NCBI RefSeq assembly: GCF_000145275.1
Contig: NC_014393.1
Location: 2,790,001 to 2,854,000, forward strand
Reading direction: 5' to 3'
Source of the DNA: Clostridium cellulovorans 743B
GTDB lineage: Bacteria; Bacillota; Clostridia; Clostridiales; Clostridiaceae
DNA length: 64,000 bases
Numbering within the stretch: position 1 is the first letter of the stretch; every line of letters begins with the position of its first letter. The position numbers were made by a program, and so were the translations under genes. Positions 45,600 through 54,660 of this stretch are shown here, in pieces. The notes beneath the pieces are model-generated. The model was not told where the DNA came from. It searched no databases and saw nothing but the letters and a program-made list of their open reading frames with translations.

Positions 45600-45881
45600 T
45601 TATCTTACTTTCATTTCTTTTTCAGTATGTATAATAGGAATTTCTTTCATAGAATAATCCTCTACTTTTGAAAAACCATTACCTGATTTTACTGCATCGA
45701 AAAACAAGTTTAAATTTCCCTCTGTTCCTTGGGCTTCCATTTGAACCAATCCATTTTCTAAATTCTTTACCCAACCAGTTATTGAAAACTTCATAGCACT
45801 TGTAGCACAAAAATACCTAAAACCCACAAACTGCACTCTTCCAGTAAAAAATAGCAAATACCTTTTCATCTGACACACCAA
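45600..45881 (-). CDS. Acylphosphatase
   Basis: 93-residue alpha/beta protein of the acylphosphatase family, which hydrolyses carboxyl-phosphate bonds. The P-loop reads GRVQFVGFRYF with the catalytic Arg, and the catalytic Asn is in TGWVKNLENG. The consensus glycine of GRVQGVGFR is replaced by Phe, which is unusual. GTG start at 45881 has AAAGG 5 bases upstream; the ATG at 45869 is an alternative. It is 16 bp after the Rrf2 regulator and probably in the same transcript. Confidence 0.85.
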   Translation of the reverse strand: MVCQMKRYLLFFTGRVQFVGFRYFCATSAMKFSITGWVKNLENGLVQMEAQGTEGNLNLFFDAVKSGNGFSKVEDYSMKEIPIIHTEKEMKVR

Positions 45882-45897
45882 AACCTTTCAAAAATCA

Positions 45898-46296
45898 TTA
45901 TAACAAATCGCTAATTTTTCTCGATCTTAGTTCTTTTAATAAACTTTCTTGAATTTTCCTAAGTTCCATACTTATATTGCATTTTCCTTTGCGGTTATTT
46001 GAACAAAGTTCCTTATCTTGAATACACTTATTAAGAATAATTGGACCTTCAATTGCTTCTATAACACTGGCCATTGTTATATCCTCTGGGTTTGTAGCAA
46101 GAGCATATCCACCATTTATTCCTCTATAAGACCTTACCACATGTGCTTTGGTAAGTTTTCTAAGTAATTTAAGAAGAAATCTTAAAGGTATATCACAACT
46201 TTCTGCTATTACCTTTGCCTCAATTTTATTTGGATATTTTTCCGCAATATTTACTACAGCTCTTAATGCATAGTCACTTTCTTGTGTAATTTTCAT
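45898..46296 (-). CDS. Rrf2-family transcription regulator (Fe-S type candidate)
   Basis: 132-residue winged-helix regulator starting MKITQESDYALRAVVNIAE, with the wing/recognition part SYRGINGGYALA. Cys91, Cys98 and Cys106 (C-x6-C-x7-C) lie where IscR, NsrR and RsrR hold their [2Fe-2S] or [4Fe-4S] cluster, so iron-sulfur, nitric oxide or redox sensing is likely. No isc or suf genes are adjacent. Start at the ATG 46296 with AAGGTG upstream; GTG at 46305 overlaps that site. Confidence 0.87.
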   Translation of the reverse strand: MKITQESDYALRAVVNIAEKYPNKIEAKVIAESCDIPLRFLLKLLRKLTKAHVVRSYRGINGGYALATNPEDITMASVIEAIEGPIILNKCIQDKELCSNNRKGKCNISMELRKIQESLLKELRSRKISDLL

Positions 46297-46429
46297 AGTT
46301 ATCACCTTTTTGAGTATTTATTTATACATAATGTATTAATCTTAAGATGCTACTTTCATCTTAGCTATTCATATTATAAATTAAATCACACCAATTATGT
46401 ATAGTAAATATAATTATTGAATTTACTAT

Positions 46430-46475
46430 AAAAAAAACAGCATCTTCAAGTTAATCTTAAAAATACTGCTTTTAT
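46430..46475 (-). terminator. Terminator after tRNA-Gln
   Basis: Six-bp core (46438-46443 with 46463-46468, one wobble) extended by A/T pairs, then eight T on the minus strand, about 50 bp after the tRNA. Confidence 0.5.
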
Positions 46476-46490
46476 AATGAGTTTTATGTA

Positions 46491-46565
46491 TGGCTGGGAT
46501 AGTAGGATTCGAACCTACGGATACCAGAGTCAGAGTCTAGCGCCTTACCGCTTGGCGATATCCCA
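46491..46565 (-). tRNA. tRNA-Gln (anticodon CUG)
   Basis: 75-nt cloverleaf on the minus strand. Acceptor TGGGATA pairs with TATCCCA, D arm GCC/GGC, anticodon stem CTAGA/TCTGG with loop CTCTGAC giving anticodon CUG, T arm with GGTTCGAATCC, and encoded CCA. Body and identity bases match clostridial tRNA-Gln. Single gene, not part of a tRNA cluster. Confidence 0.92.
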
Positions 46566-46810
46566 ATAACAATTCATTAAACGATTAAAAAACATATCAT
46601 TCAAATGACATTAATTATATTATCATAATAATTACATTCTCGCAACCCTAAGATTATTAAGGATATTACAATTTAATATGTTCCCCTATAAAACAATATA
46701 TTCATACATAAAACGATAACTAGAAAAAATAAATACATTTAAACCTTGATAAAAGTCACTTTTGAATATAGCTTGTCTTTGAATGGTTAATAAAAACACA
46801 CACAAGGAAA

Positions 46811-48037
46811 TTATTCGATGATATTTTTCACAATTGCCTTTGAACTTTTATCCATTACTACAAATGATTCTCCATTACTATTTTGAGCTGAAATATTATT
46901 TATAATATATGATGAGTTACTAATTATAACACCTTCACTTTTGCCAACAGGGAAACATTTTATATTGTCTATTCTAACACTTTTAGTGTTTTTACCTTTC
47001 CCTACTTCATCTAAAAATACATCGCATTTCACATTAGGTCTTATAGTATTTACATTTTTAACTGTTATATTTTTAATTATTGTATCACTACATTTATTTA
47101 ACCAAACACCTTTTAACTCTTTGCTTTGCTTTATACTGTCACTATCTTCTATACTACTCTTCATCTTATATGCATCTGCTCCATATTCATCTACTTGAAT
47201 CTCACCTATGATATGCCTATTTCCTGTAAGGTATACCCCATGCACATCAGATTTTTTAACCCAAATCTTACCTATAAATAAATTAGAAGGGTTATTACTT
47301 GCTCCATCTATTTCTACTGCTGCCACGTTGTTATGTCCTGCAGAATCCAAATCATCTACTTCGATTAATTTACACTTCATATTTGTAGTACCAGGACTAA
47401 TATGAACCCCTCTACCTTTTATATTAGGGTAATCTGTAGCTTTTAACCCATCTGATTTGACATGTATAGCATCTACTGTAAGACCATCAACATTACGAGT
47501 TCCAAATCTGTCATATGTAACTATCGTTCCTCTTATAGTTATGTTCTTAATTTTGTTTTTACTATTTTCAACAAAGATGTGAACTAATCCTGTTAACTCT
47601 GCACCTTCTTCAAATCTTATGACTAAATTACTTTGAGAAATATTGAGTTGTGTTTTATATAGACCTTTAGGGAAAAAAACCTCATAACCTAGGTTTCTTG
47701 CATTGTCTAAAGCATTTTTCACAAGTTTATAATTATTCAATAATGAATTATCATATGGGAATACTCCATACCTTCTTACGTCACCATAGCTGTAACGTTC
47801 ATCAGTAACTCCAATCTCATTTGCTTGTAGTGGATAATCTCCCAGTGATCTAGATATTATTTCTTTTGATTCTTCTTTATTTTGTACATATGTGCTACTT
47901 TGATTTATTTCCTTAGTTTTTTCAACTTCACTATATTTATTTTCTGAGTAATTGTATATGCACGCAAAGCTAAAAAGTAACAAGCTAAAAATCAGAAACC
48001 TAATTTCAAATTTCTTTCTATTTCTTAATTTTATCAT
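46811..48037 (-). CDS. Secreted or membrane-anchored parallel beta-helix protein
   Basis: 408 residues. A hydrophobic segment at about 12-27 (FLIFSLLLFSFACIY) is a signal sequence or anchor; the Cys after SFA is a poor lipobox, so lipidation is doubtful. After a 50-residue Ser/Glu/Lys linker, residues 85-408 show YGVFPYDNSLLNNYKLVKNALDNA and many short NIT/IKNI strands, as in pectate-lyase-3 and other right-handed beta-helix proteins that act on polysaccharides. No catalytic residues can be assigned. AAAGGAAG precedes the ATG. Stands alone. Confidence 0.7.
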   Translation of the reverse strand: MIKLRNRKKFEIRFLIFSLLLFSFACIYNYSENKYSEVEKTKEINQSSTYVQNKEESKEIISRSLGDYPLQANEIGVTDERYSYGDVRRYGVFPYDNSLLNNYKLVKNALDNARNLGYEVFFPKGLYKTQLNISQSNLVIRFEEGAELTGLVHIFVENSKNKIKNITIRGTIVTYDRFGTRNVDGLTVDAIHVKSDGLKATDYPNIKGRGVHISPGTTNMKCKLIEVDDLDSAGHNNVAAVEIDGASNNPSNLFIGKIWVKKSDVHGVYLTGNRHIIGEIQVDEYGADAYKMKSSIEDSDSIKQSKELKGVWLNKCSDTIIKNITVKNVNTIRPNVKCDVFLDEVGKGKNTKSVRIDNIKCFPVGKSEGVIISNSSYIINNISAQNSNGESFVVMDKSSKAIVKNIIE

Positions 48038-48380
48038 CCACTCGCTTCCTTTAATATGAAAAACTTAAATTATATTCAAGTATATATTTGAAACTAATTA
48101 TAAAATATTACATTTTATAAGTCAATTATAAGTAAAATAAAAAAGGTAGCAAATTTCTTAATTTTCATTTCAGAATAACTAATTTTGGACGATAATAATA
48201 TTATATGTAATTAAAACAATAAATTATAAAATAACCTAATAATTATATATAATACTTTTTTAGCAAACATATCTGCTAATTACAAAATAAATAATATTAA
48301 ACTGTACATATTTTTTTATTACGAAAAACTCTAATTACAATTATAAAAAGAAAGGAGATTATCAAAGGAATTACAAAACT
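48038..48380. other. Gene-less AT-rich stretch
   Basis: Divergent upstream region of the beta-helix gene (left) and the FIST gene (right). Very AT-rich, with many possible -10 boxes but no convincing -35/-10 pair, no sigma-D site and no stable hairpin that I could find. Confidence 0.5.
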
Positions 48381-49526
48381 TTGGTAAATTTAAAAATGAA
48401 AATTAAACATTTCTTTTCTAAGAGTAAAAATACAGAAGAAGCAGCAAAAGAAATTATATCTAATATTAAACAAATAGATGAAAAGTTAATTATTTTTTTC
48501 GCGTCACCTACTTATGATTTTTCTCGTCTATCTGAAATTCTCTACAGTGCTTTCTCTCACTGTGAAGTAATTGGATGTACTACTTCAGGAGAAATATCTG
48601 AAAAAGGGTTTTCTGATGATTCTTTAGTAGCTATGTCTATGGCATCCTCAAATTTAACTGTTAAATCTGTTCTTTTTGAAGATGGATATAAGCATCCCAT
48701 ATTAAAATCTGATGAAATAAAAACAACCCTTCAAACCCTTGGCTTTAACCCTGAATCTCAGAATATTGAAAAAGAAGGATTTGCTCTTACATTGTTTAAT
48801 GGCTTATACAATCTCGAAGAAAAACTTCTTTCCGTAATATATTCTATAATAAGAAATAAAAACTTTAATGTTTTAGGTGGGACCGCTGGTGATAATCTAG
48901 CCTTCAAAGAAACCCTTATATGTCATAACGGTAAAATTATTAACAACGGAGGCTTAGTCACCTTTGTAAAAACAACCGAAAAATTTATGGTATATAAAGA
49001 AACGATTTTTAAACCTATGGGCAAATTACTTATCGCTACAAAAGTAGATGTAAGAAATAGAATAGTTTATGAATTTAACAATAAACCTGCTACTACAGAG
49101 TATGCTAAAGTCTTAGGAATAGATGAAAGAAATTTATCTGAACATTTTACTATAAATCCGCTAGGCAGAGTCCTTGGTGATGATATATACATATCTACCC
49201 CCTTTCAGATAAACTCTGATAAATCCATCTCGCTTTACTGTCAAATTCTCGAAAACTCTACAATTGAAGTTTTAGAACCCTTAGATCCCATTGAAGTTTC
49301 AGAAAAAACTGTAGCTTTTATTAAAGAAACTATGCCATCAGCAAACTTTGCCCTTATGTTTAATTGTATCTTAAGAACTCTGTACTTCAAAGAAACACTT
49401 ATAACTGATAAGTTAACAAAGGTAATTGCTAAAGGCATTCCAAGATTTGTAGGTTTTACGACCTATGGTGAACAACTAAGAACTAGACATTTTAATCAAA
49501 CCTTAGTTATGATTGTTTTCGAATAA
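48381..49526 (+). CDS. FIST-domain signalling protein
   Basis: 381 residues: FIST_N (about 20-215; IIFFASPTYDFSRL, EVIGCTTSGEISEKGF, VLGGTAGDNL) followed by FIST_C (about 220-365; NPLGRVLGDD, ANFALMFNCILR, GFTTYGEQ). FIST is a cytoplasmic sensory module thought to bind small ligands, perhaps amino acids, and is often coupled to chemotaxis. The next gene, 16 bp on, is a soluble chemoreceptor, which makes this pair a likely sensor-transducer unit. Start uncertain: TTG at 48381 has AAAGGA 11 bases upstream; the ATG at 48396 has no good site. Plus-strand island in a minus-strand region. Confidence 0.85.
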   Translation: MVNLKMKIKHFFSKSKNTEEAAKEIISNIKQIDEKLIIFFASPTYDFSRLSEILYSAFSHCEVIGCTTSGEISEKGFSDDSLVAMSMASSNLTVKSVLFEDGYKHPILKSDEIKTTLQTLGFNPESQNIEKEGFALTLFNGLYNLEEKLLSVIYSIIRNKNFNVLGGTAGDNLAFKETLICHNGKIINNGGLVTFVKTTEKFMVYKETIFKPMGKLLIATKVDVRNRIVYEFNNKPATTEYAKVLGIDERNLSEHFTINPLGRVLGDDIYISTPFQINSDKSISLYCQILENSTIEVLEPLDPIEVSEKTVAFIKETMPSANFALMFNCILRTLYFKETLITDKLTKVIAKGIPRFVGFTTYGEQLRTRHFNQTLVMIVFE

Positions 49527-49542
49527 AGGTAGGTGTATATAT

Positions 49543-50526
49543 ATGAGACTATTCAAAAATAAAAAAACATTAGCTGAAACAGCAGTAACAATTGCTGAGG
49601 ATATTCCTAAAGAATCTGATGATTCTTTATACTCTATTAATAAAAATTTAATTAAAGGAACAGAAACCCTAATCACAGCTAATAATCATGCTATTAGCGA
49701 AGCAGCAATACATAACTCTGATTTTAACTTTAAAGTAAGAGATATAATGAATTCTTTAAAAAGAGAAGACTCTTTATTAGAAGAACAATCTAATATTGTA
49801 GAATCAATTTCCACATCCAACGTCTCAGTAGTAGATTCAGCTAAATTAGTAAAAAATCTTGTTACTGTCACAGATGAAACTATAGAAGAAGGAAATGTTA
49901 CCTTAAAAAAATTTAAGGAAGAAATATTTGAAATCTCAAGGAGTATTTCTAATTTTAATGTAGTATTCGAAAGTTTGAGTGAAAAAATGGCTCAAATAAA
50001 TGAATTTATATATATAATTGAAAATATATCCACCCAAACAAACCTTCTTTCTTTAAATGCTAGCATTGAAGCAGCAAGGGCTGGCGAAGCTGGAAAAGGT
50101 TTTGCAGTGGTAGCTAATGAAGTAAGAATTCTTGCTGAACAAACTAAAACAGCTTCAACAAAAATTAATACTGCAGTTAATGAAATAAACCAGGAGACTG
50201 AAAATATTAGTTCTGAAATAAATACTAGAGTAGAACGAATTAAAGATTTGAGTGTAATTTCTGATGAAACAGTGAAGTTTTTTTCATCAATCAAGAATGC
50301 TAATAAAACTACTTTTGAAAGCTTAGAGGATATAATCAAATTAATTGGAGATAATGATAAAAAAGTCAAAGACATGACAAAAATGTTAACTTCCATGACA
50401 GAACAATCTGAGTTAAATAAAAGCCATATAAATAACGCTATAAAATCAGCAAGGAATATTTCTGATTGCATTGATGAAATGGCTACTTATAATATTCAAT
50501 TGGAAGATCTAATTAAAGACTTCTAA
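49543..50526 (+). CDS. Soluble methyl-accepting chemotaxis protein
   Basis: 327-residue transducer without membrane segments or its own sensor domain. Residues about 60-320 form the coiled-coil signalling hairpin with the conserved tip LNASIEAARAGEAGKGFAVVANEVR, which binds CheA and CheW. Lacking a ligand domain, it probably takes its input from the FIST protein encoded just before. ATG with AAAGGTAGG upstream; the TTG frame start at 49513 would overlap the FIST stop without a site. Ends in a strong terminator, so the two genes form a closed operon. Confidence 0.9.
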   Translation: MRLFKNKKTLAETAVTIAEDIPKESDDSLYSINKNLIKGTETLITANNHAISEAAIHNSDFNFKVRDIMNSLKREDSLLEEQSNIVESISTSNVSVVDSAKLVKNLVTVTDETIEEGNVTLKKFKEEIFEISRSISNFNVVFESLSEKMAQINEFIYIIENISTQTNLLSLNASIEAARAGEAGKGFAVVANEVRILAEQTKTASTKINTAVNEINQETENISSEINTRVERIKDLSVISDETVKFFSSIKNANKTTFESLEDIIKLIGDNDKKVKDMTKMLTSMTEQSELNKSHINNAIKSARNISDCIDEMATYNIQLEDLIKDF

Positions 50527-50584
50527 TTCTTTTATTACTATGGCTTATAACATACATTGCATTTTAAATATTTTGTATAAGAAG

Positions 50585-50629
50585 AGTGTCCTATCTTATA
50601 ATCTTTATTCTACTATAAGATAGAACACT
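50585..50629 (+). terminator. Terminator of FIST-MCP operon
   Basis: 16-bp stem with one wobble, 50585-50600 with 50614-50629, 13-base loop, followed by six T. Confidence 0.85.
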
Positions 50630-50649
50630 TTTTTAGCTAATATATTCTT

Positions 50650-51654
50650 TCAATTAAAAACAAACTTCCGTTGACTAATGTAGCTAAATAAAAATAAGAT
50701 TGCTTCTGTAATTACCTTCGATAATACCAATGGTAACATAAGAGTTGATGTAAACAAGGACATCATAACATAGTTACATACAAGAACTACTAGCACAAGA
50801 AAATAATATTTTACAAAAGAGTTTACTTTTCCTTTACTATTGAAAACGAGATTGCGGTTACAACCATAATTAAATAGTGAGCTACATAATCTTGATAAGA
50901 ACACAGCAACAAACAGATTCCCAAGAATTTTTTCTATTCCTAATAATAATACAAAATCCAATACCCCAGAAAGAAGTGAAACAGCACTAAACTTTATCAT
51001 AGGAATAAATACACGAATGGAATCTAACAGTGGCCTAAAATGAGACCCTTTATTGTTGCCATCATAAATAGTATCAATAGGAATTTCAATAATTTTATAT
51101 CCAGATTCCTTCACCTTAAGTAACAAATTTAGTTCATATTCAAAACGTTCACCTTCAATACTACAAAGCCAAGGAAGCATAAATGAAGGATATCCTCTTA
51201 ATCCAGTTTGTGTATCAGAAATATAATTTCCTGTAACTAATTCGAAAATTTTTCTAATTATCTTATTCCCTATCATACTTCTAAAAGGCACTTTACCAAC
51301 AAATTTTCTAACACCTAAAATCATACGATCTTTATAATTCAAAATATTTTTCGCTATATTTTGAATATCTTCTGGTGAATGCTGTCCATCACAATCAACA
51401 CAAACCACCCCTTCTGAATCTCCTGAATTAATAACTTCTAGAAAAGCAGTTTTAAGAGCAGTTCCCTTTCCTAGATTTATATTATGCCTAAGTACATTGC
51501 ACCCTAATTTTTCAGCAGCTTTAAAAATTTCTTGATACTTTTCACCACTTCCATCGTCTACAATTATTATTTCCATATCCATTAAATCTTTAATTCTCTT
51601 TATTAAATCCAAAAATTTTTCACTTGGTTCATAAGCTGGAATAATGATCTTCAT
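50650..51654 (-). CDS. GT2 glycosyltransferase fused to GtrA-like membrane domain
   Basis: 334 residues. Residues 1-205 are a DPM1/GtrB-type family 2 transferase (IIPAYEPSEKF, IIIVDDGSG, VVCVDCDGQHSPED, DTQTGLRGYP), which usually loads a sugar onto undecaprenyl phosphate. Residues about 215-334 form four membrane segments of GtrA type (VSLLSGVLDFVLLLG, FNYGCNRNLVF, YISQRKFVF), which helps move the lipid-linked sugar across the membrane. Both functions in one chain imply modification of an envelope polymer such as teichoic acid. 26 bp after the NAGPA-like gene; likely one transcript. Confidence 0.85.
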   Translation of the reverse strand: MKIIIPAYEPSEKFLDLIKRIKDLMDMEIIIVDDGSGEKYQEIFKAAEKLGCNVLRHNINLGKGTALKTAFLEVINSGDSEGVVCVDCDGQHSPEDIQNIAKNILNYKDRMILGVRKFVGKVPFRSMIGNKIIRKIFELVTGNYISDTQTGLRGYPSFMLPWLCSIEGERFEYELNLLLKVKESGYKIIEIPIDTIYDGNNKGSHFRPLLDSIRVFIPMIKFSAVSLLSGVLDFVLLLGIEKILGNLFVAVFLSRLCSSLFNYGCNRNLVFNSKGKVNSFVKYYFLVLVVLVCNYVMMSLFTSTLMLPLVLSKVITEAILFLFSYISQRKFVFN

Positions 51655-51680
51655 AGCTGTTCACTCCTTCATTCCTATTT

Positions 51681-52598
51681 TTATTTTATATAAAGAATAT
51701 CACTTACGCCTCTTTCTCTACTTTTACCAAGAGGGTTATTAACTAATCTTCCATTAAAATACATAGTTGATGACCCGCCACCATCTAGGTTATAAGCTTC
51801 AGTACAACCTAAATCTATAAAAAGTTGTGCAACTTCATCTAAAGTCATCCCTCTACTGTAACCAGAACTTCTCCCATCGACTACGACAAATATGAAATGA
51901 TTCTCATCGATTATACCTACTCCAGTTCTTGGATTTGAAGCTTCAATAGACCTATTGCCAAAATTTTTATCTATCTGTACTTTAGAAAAATCTCCAATAA
52001 CTTTTCCATCTTCCACTAAAGCAGGTCCGAAAGATACTGTATTCCATACTCCTTGGTCGAGTAACTCCTGTGCACTTATTTCTTTCTCATCATAGATTTT
52101 CATAGAACCATCTTTGAAAAATGCAAGTCCTGTTCTCGCTGGTTCATTTCTATACAAAACTCCATTTCGTATCACAACACCATCAGATCTAAACCCGTAG
52201 TAATCTCCATTAATTGCAAAAATTGCATCCTGATCTTTTGCAATTTCTGAAGTATATTCAATAATATTAGTTCCAAACTCATTTTTAGCGAAAGCTGAAG
52301 CTAATTGTGTAGCATCTGAAACTTTAACATCTGCAACATAATAAGTTATTTTATCTTCTCCAGAACCTTTTACTACTTTTTGAATTTTTATAGTTTTACT
52401 GTCGCTGCCATAACTCCAATCATCCGATGAATAATTCTCATCTACCACGGCAGTACTAGTTGTTACTGTTACCACTTTTTCAGCATGTTCAATTAAATAT
52501 CTATTAGCTAGTAAATATAAAATCATTCCAATAACAATAAATAGTGCTATTAGCGTTAACAAAATCATTCTAAATTTTTTCTTCTTTACCCCATTCAT
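51681..52598 (-). CDS. Membrane-anchored NAGPA/DUF2233 phosphodiester glycosidase-like protein
   Basis: 305 residues with one membrane segment at about 10-31 and the bulk outside. The NAGPA domain (about 110-305) shows FAINGDYYGFRSDGVVIRNG, GVGIIDENHFIFVVVDGRSSGYSRGMTLDEVAQLF and NLDGGGSSTMYFNGRLVN, all family signatures. Mammalian relatives cleave GlcNAc from phosphodiesters; bacterial ones are linked to exopolysaccharide or teichoic-acid metabolism. Its partner is the GT2-GtrA protein. AAGGAGG lies 12 bases before the ATG. Confidence 0.87.
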   Translation of the reverse strand: MNGVKKKKFRMILLTLIALFIVIGMILYLLANRYLIEHAEKVVTVTTSTAVVDENYSSDDWSYGSDSKTIKIQKVVKGSGEDKITYYVADVKVSDATQLASAFAKNEFGTNIIEYTSEIAKDQDAIFAINGDYYGFRSDGVVIRNGVLYRNEPARTGLAFFKDGSMKIYDEKEISAQELLDQGVWNTVSFGPALVEDGKVIGDFSKVQIDKNFGNRSIEASNPRTGVGIIDENHFIFVVVDGRSSGYSRGMTLDEVAQLFIDLGCTEAYNLDGGGSSTMYFNGRLVNNPLGKSRERGVSDILYIK

Positions 52599-52894
52599 GA
52601 AACCTAAAAACCTCCTTGAACTTTTCTATGTTATTGATTCTATAATCAATTTCTTAAATTGCCCTTAAATATGATCAATAAATCAGCAAAACGAACTTAT
52701 GAAAGTCACATTTCCTCGAAATTTTTATATTTCAAAACAAACAATTTATTTATTTTATATTAGAAGAATTAATCATAAAAACCATTTGAAAACTTTAATA
52801 TTCTATTCCCATTAGAATAATTGCTAGTATAAGATAGTTATCTAAGCTCAATAATAATTAAGTAGTATAGATATAAATAAAGGAGATGAGTATA

Positions 52895-53599
52895 GTGGCA
52901 ATAAATCCATATGGCGTTTTGAAGGGTAAAATTATGAATATACGACCAGCTGATACCGATGATAAAACTCCTCATTATGAAGTTCATATCAAAGGAAATA
53001 ATGAAGATTATAGAATAGCAATTAATATTGCATCTAGAGAGTGGCCATCAGAAGTTTTATATTTGGTTGGCGAGGATTTTCATTCTGAACAATTAGATAT
53101 GTTGCCAACATTATCAGAAGGATTTAAAAGAATTCACGATAGACATGATGAATTAGCAATAGATTATATAAGAGGTGGATTATTTGCCCCTTCAAAAATG
53201 ATTGATCTGCCTGCATCAGCAGCTGGAGCAAATAATGAATTAAATGAAAAAGTTAATAAATATTTTTTAGAAGCAAAAGAAAAAGGTGCAATGGTGTATG
53301 CCTTTGGAGAAAAATATGAGCATGAAAAACGTGGCGATGAATACTTTGGATTTTCTCCAAACAGAGGTATCCATGACCTTCACATGAATCAAGGAAATCA
53401 TACAGAATATCAAAAGGATGATGGTATTTGGCAAGATGGTGCAGTTCTTATACATTTTGAAGCAGAAAATCGTTGGGTAGGAATGTTCATAGCCTTCCAA
53501 TCTCAATCCTGGAGTACAGATGATAGAGGCCGTGTTGAACGACCTGTAAATAGATGTAATCACAAAACAGTACGTGAGTATATAGCAACACCTCATTAG
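52895..53599 (+). CDS. DUF2278 (YukJ-like) protein
   Basis: 234-residue soluble protein of the DUF2278 family, function unknown. It opens AINPYGVLKGKIMNIRPADTD and carries GIHDLHMNQGN with conserved His residues and a late GAVLIHF stretch, as in B. subtilis YukJ. Start set at GTG 52895, which has AAAGGAG at 9 bases; the ATG at 52886 touches that site directly. Single plus-strand gene ending at a shared bidirectional terminator. Confidence 0.8.
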   Translation: MAINPYGVLKGKIMNIRPADTDDKTPHYEVHIKGNNEDYRIAINIASREWPSEVLYLVGEDFHSEQLDMLPTLSEGFKRIHDRHDELAIDYIRGGLFAPSKMIDLPASAAGANNELNEKVNKYFLEAKEKGAMVYAFGEKYEHEKRGDEYFGFSPNRGIHDLHMNQGNHTEYQKDDGIWQDGAVLIHFEAENRWVGMFIAFQSQSWSTDDRGRVERPVNRCNHKTVREYIATPH

Positions 53600-53678
53600 A
53601 ATCATGTGAATTTCCATAATATAACTAATATTAGAATCTCTCTTCAAATAAGCAGAGTTTTAAAAATATATAAATTCA

Positions 53679-53708
53679 ACCCCAGTGAAAATTGCTTTCC
53701 ACTGGGGT
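53679..53708. terminator. Bidirectional terminator between convergent genes
   Basis: CCCCAGTG (53680-53687) with CACTGGGG (53700-53707), 12-base loop, between the DUF2278 gene and the convergent gene at 53726. Confidence 0.8.
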
Positions 53709-53725
53709 CATTTTAACACGTAATT

Positions 53726-54349
53726 TTATAATTGATCTTCAAATATAAATAGAAAATTTTCTATATGGTATGGTAAGAGTCTATTTAAAGGATAAGGAAA
53801 ATCCTTTAGTTCAAGGTAAGGAAATTCTTTTTTATTATCCCAAGGATGATATTTGGGCATATATGGTATGCTTAGGCTTTGAAATAAATTTTGTGCTCCA
53901 TTTTTAGATACATTATGAATATAGATATAATCAGGTAAGGTTAAGTTTTTCTTAGTTTCTACATCTGGGTTTAAAGTTACAGATGTGTTAACACCAAAGC
54001 GCAAACAACTATCATATATATCTACAGGCTCAAATCCCGTAATTAAATTAATTTGCATAGGGTAATGTAATATTTTTAACAATTCATCAAACTTAATACA
54101 ATTAAACAAACTAATTCGAACATCTGTTTTTTTACAATAGTTACTCATATCAGACAGTGAAGTACTGTCAATATTATATTGATTGGATTTGTCTAAACTA
54201 TGTTTAAACCTATAATCATTACACATTGACATTGTTAAAAGTTCATCAAGAGTTTTTGTATCATTATAGGAATAGAGTTCATTATCAAATGCATTGATAT
54301 AATAATCTTCATAATCTGAGACGAGTTGAGACAATGGCTGTTTTAACAT
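53726..54349 (-). CDS. Hypothetical protein, unknown
   Basis: 207 residues, soluble, rich in Tyr, Asp, Asn and Leu, with five Cys or fewer and no signal or membrane segment. I do not recognise the family. The C-terminus has an aromatic-proline run (PYMPKYHPWDNKKEFPYLEL). It is coding by start, RBS and length: AGGAG is 10 bases before the ATG at 54349 (the ATG at 54358 is too close). Isolated between two terminators; the upstream 54359-54588 shows nothing further. Confidence 0.65.
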   Translation of the reverse strand: MLKQPLSQLVSDYEDYYINAFDNELYSYNDTKTLDELLTMSMCNDYRFKHSLDKSNQYNIDSTSLSDMSNYCKKTDVRISLFNCIKFDELLKILHYPMQINLITGFEPVDIYDSCLRFGVNTSVTLNPDVETKKNLTLPDYIYIHNVSKNGAQNLFQSLSIPYMPKYHPWDNKKEFPYLELKDFPYPLNRLLPYHIENFLFIFEDQL

Positions 54350-54588
54350 AAAAATCATTCTCCTATTTAAAATTAATTACAATTAGACTATAGGGTTTAC
54401 AAGGTATCTATTTATATCGCATAAAATTCTATATCAAAAGTATTTATTATATTTATTCTTTAAATTAAATACTCCTATTTACACCTTATTTAATTAACTT
54501 AATCTAATATATACTTAATATAGCATATCATAATATATTTTAACACATTATACAGAAACCCTATACTTTCTATATTTCATTAATAAAA

Positions 54589-54625
54589 AAATAAGGTGCT
54601 ATTCCTTAAAGTAAGCACCTTATTT
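54589..54625 (-). terminator. Terminator after adhE
   Basis: AAATAAGGTGCT (54589-54600) and AGCACCTTATTT (54614-54625), perfect 12-bp stem, 36 bp past the adhE stop. Confidence 0.85.
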
Positions 54626-54660
54626 ATGGTTTTTTATAATATAGCAACCTTGCTAATTAA

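Noticed and set aside
48290..48345. Sigma-D promoter before the FIST-MCP operon
   Set aside because: A TAAA is followed by CGA at the wrong spacing, so the site does not fit the consensus.
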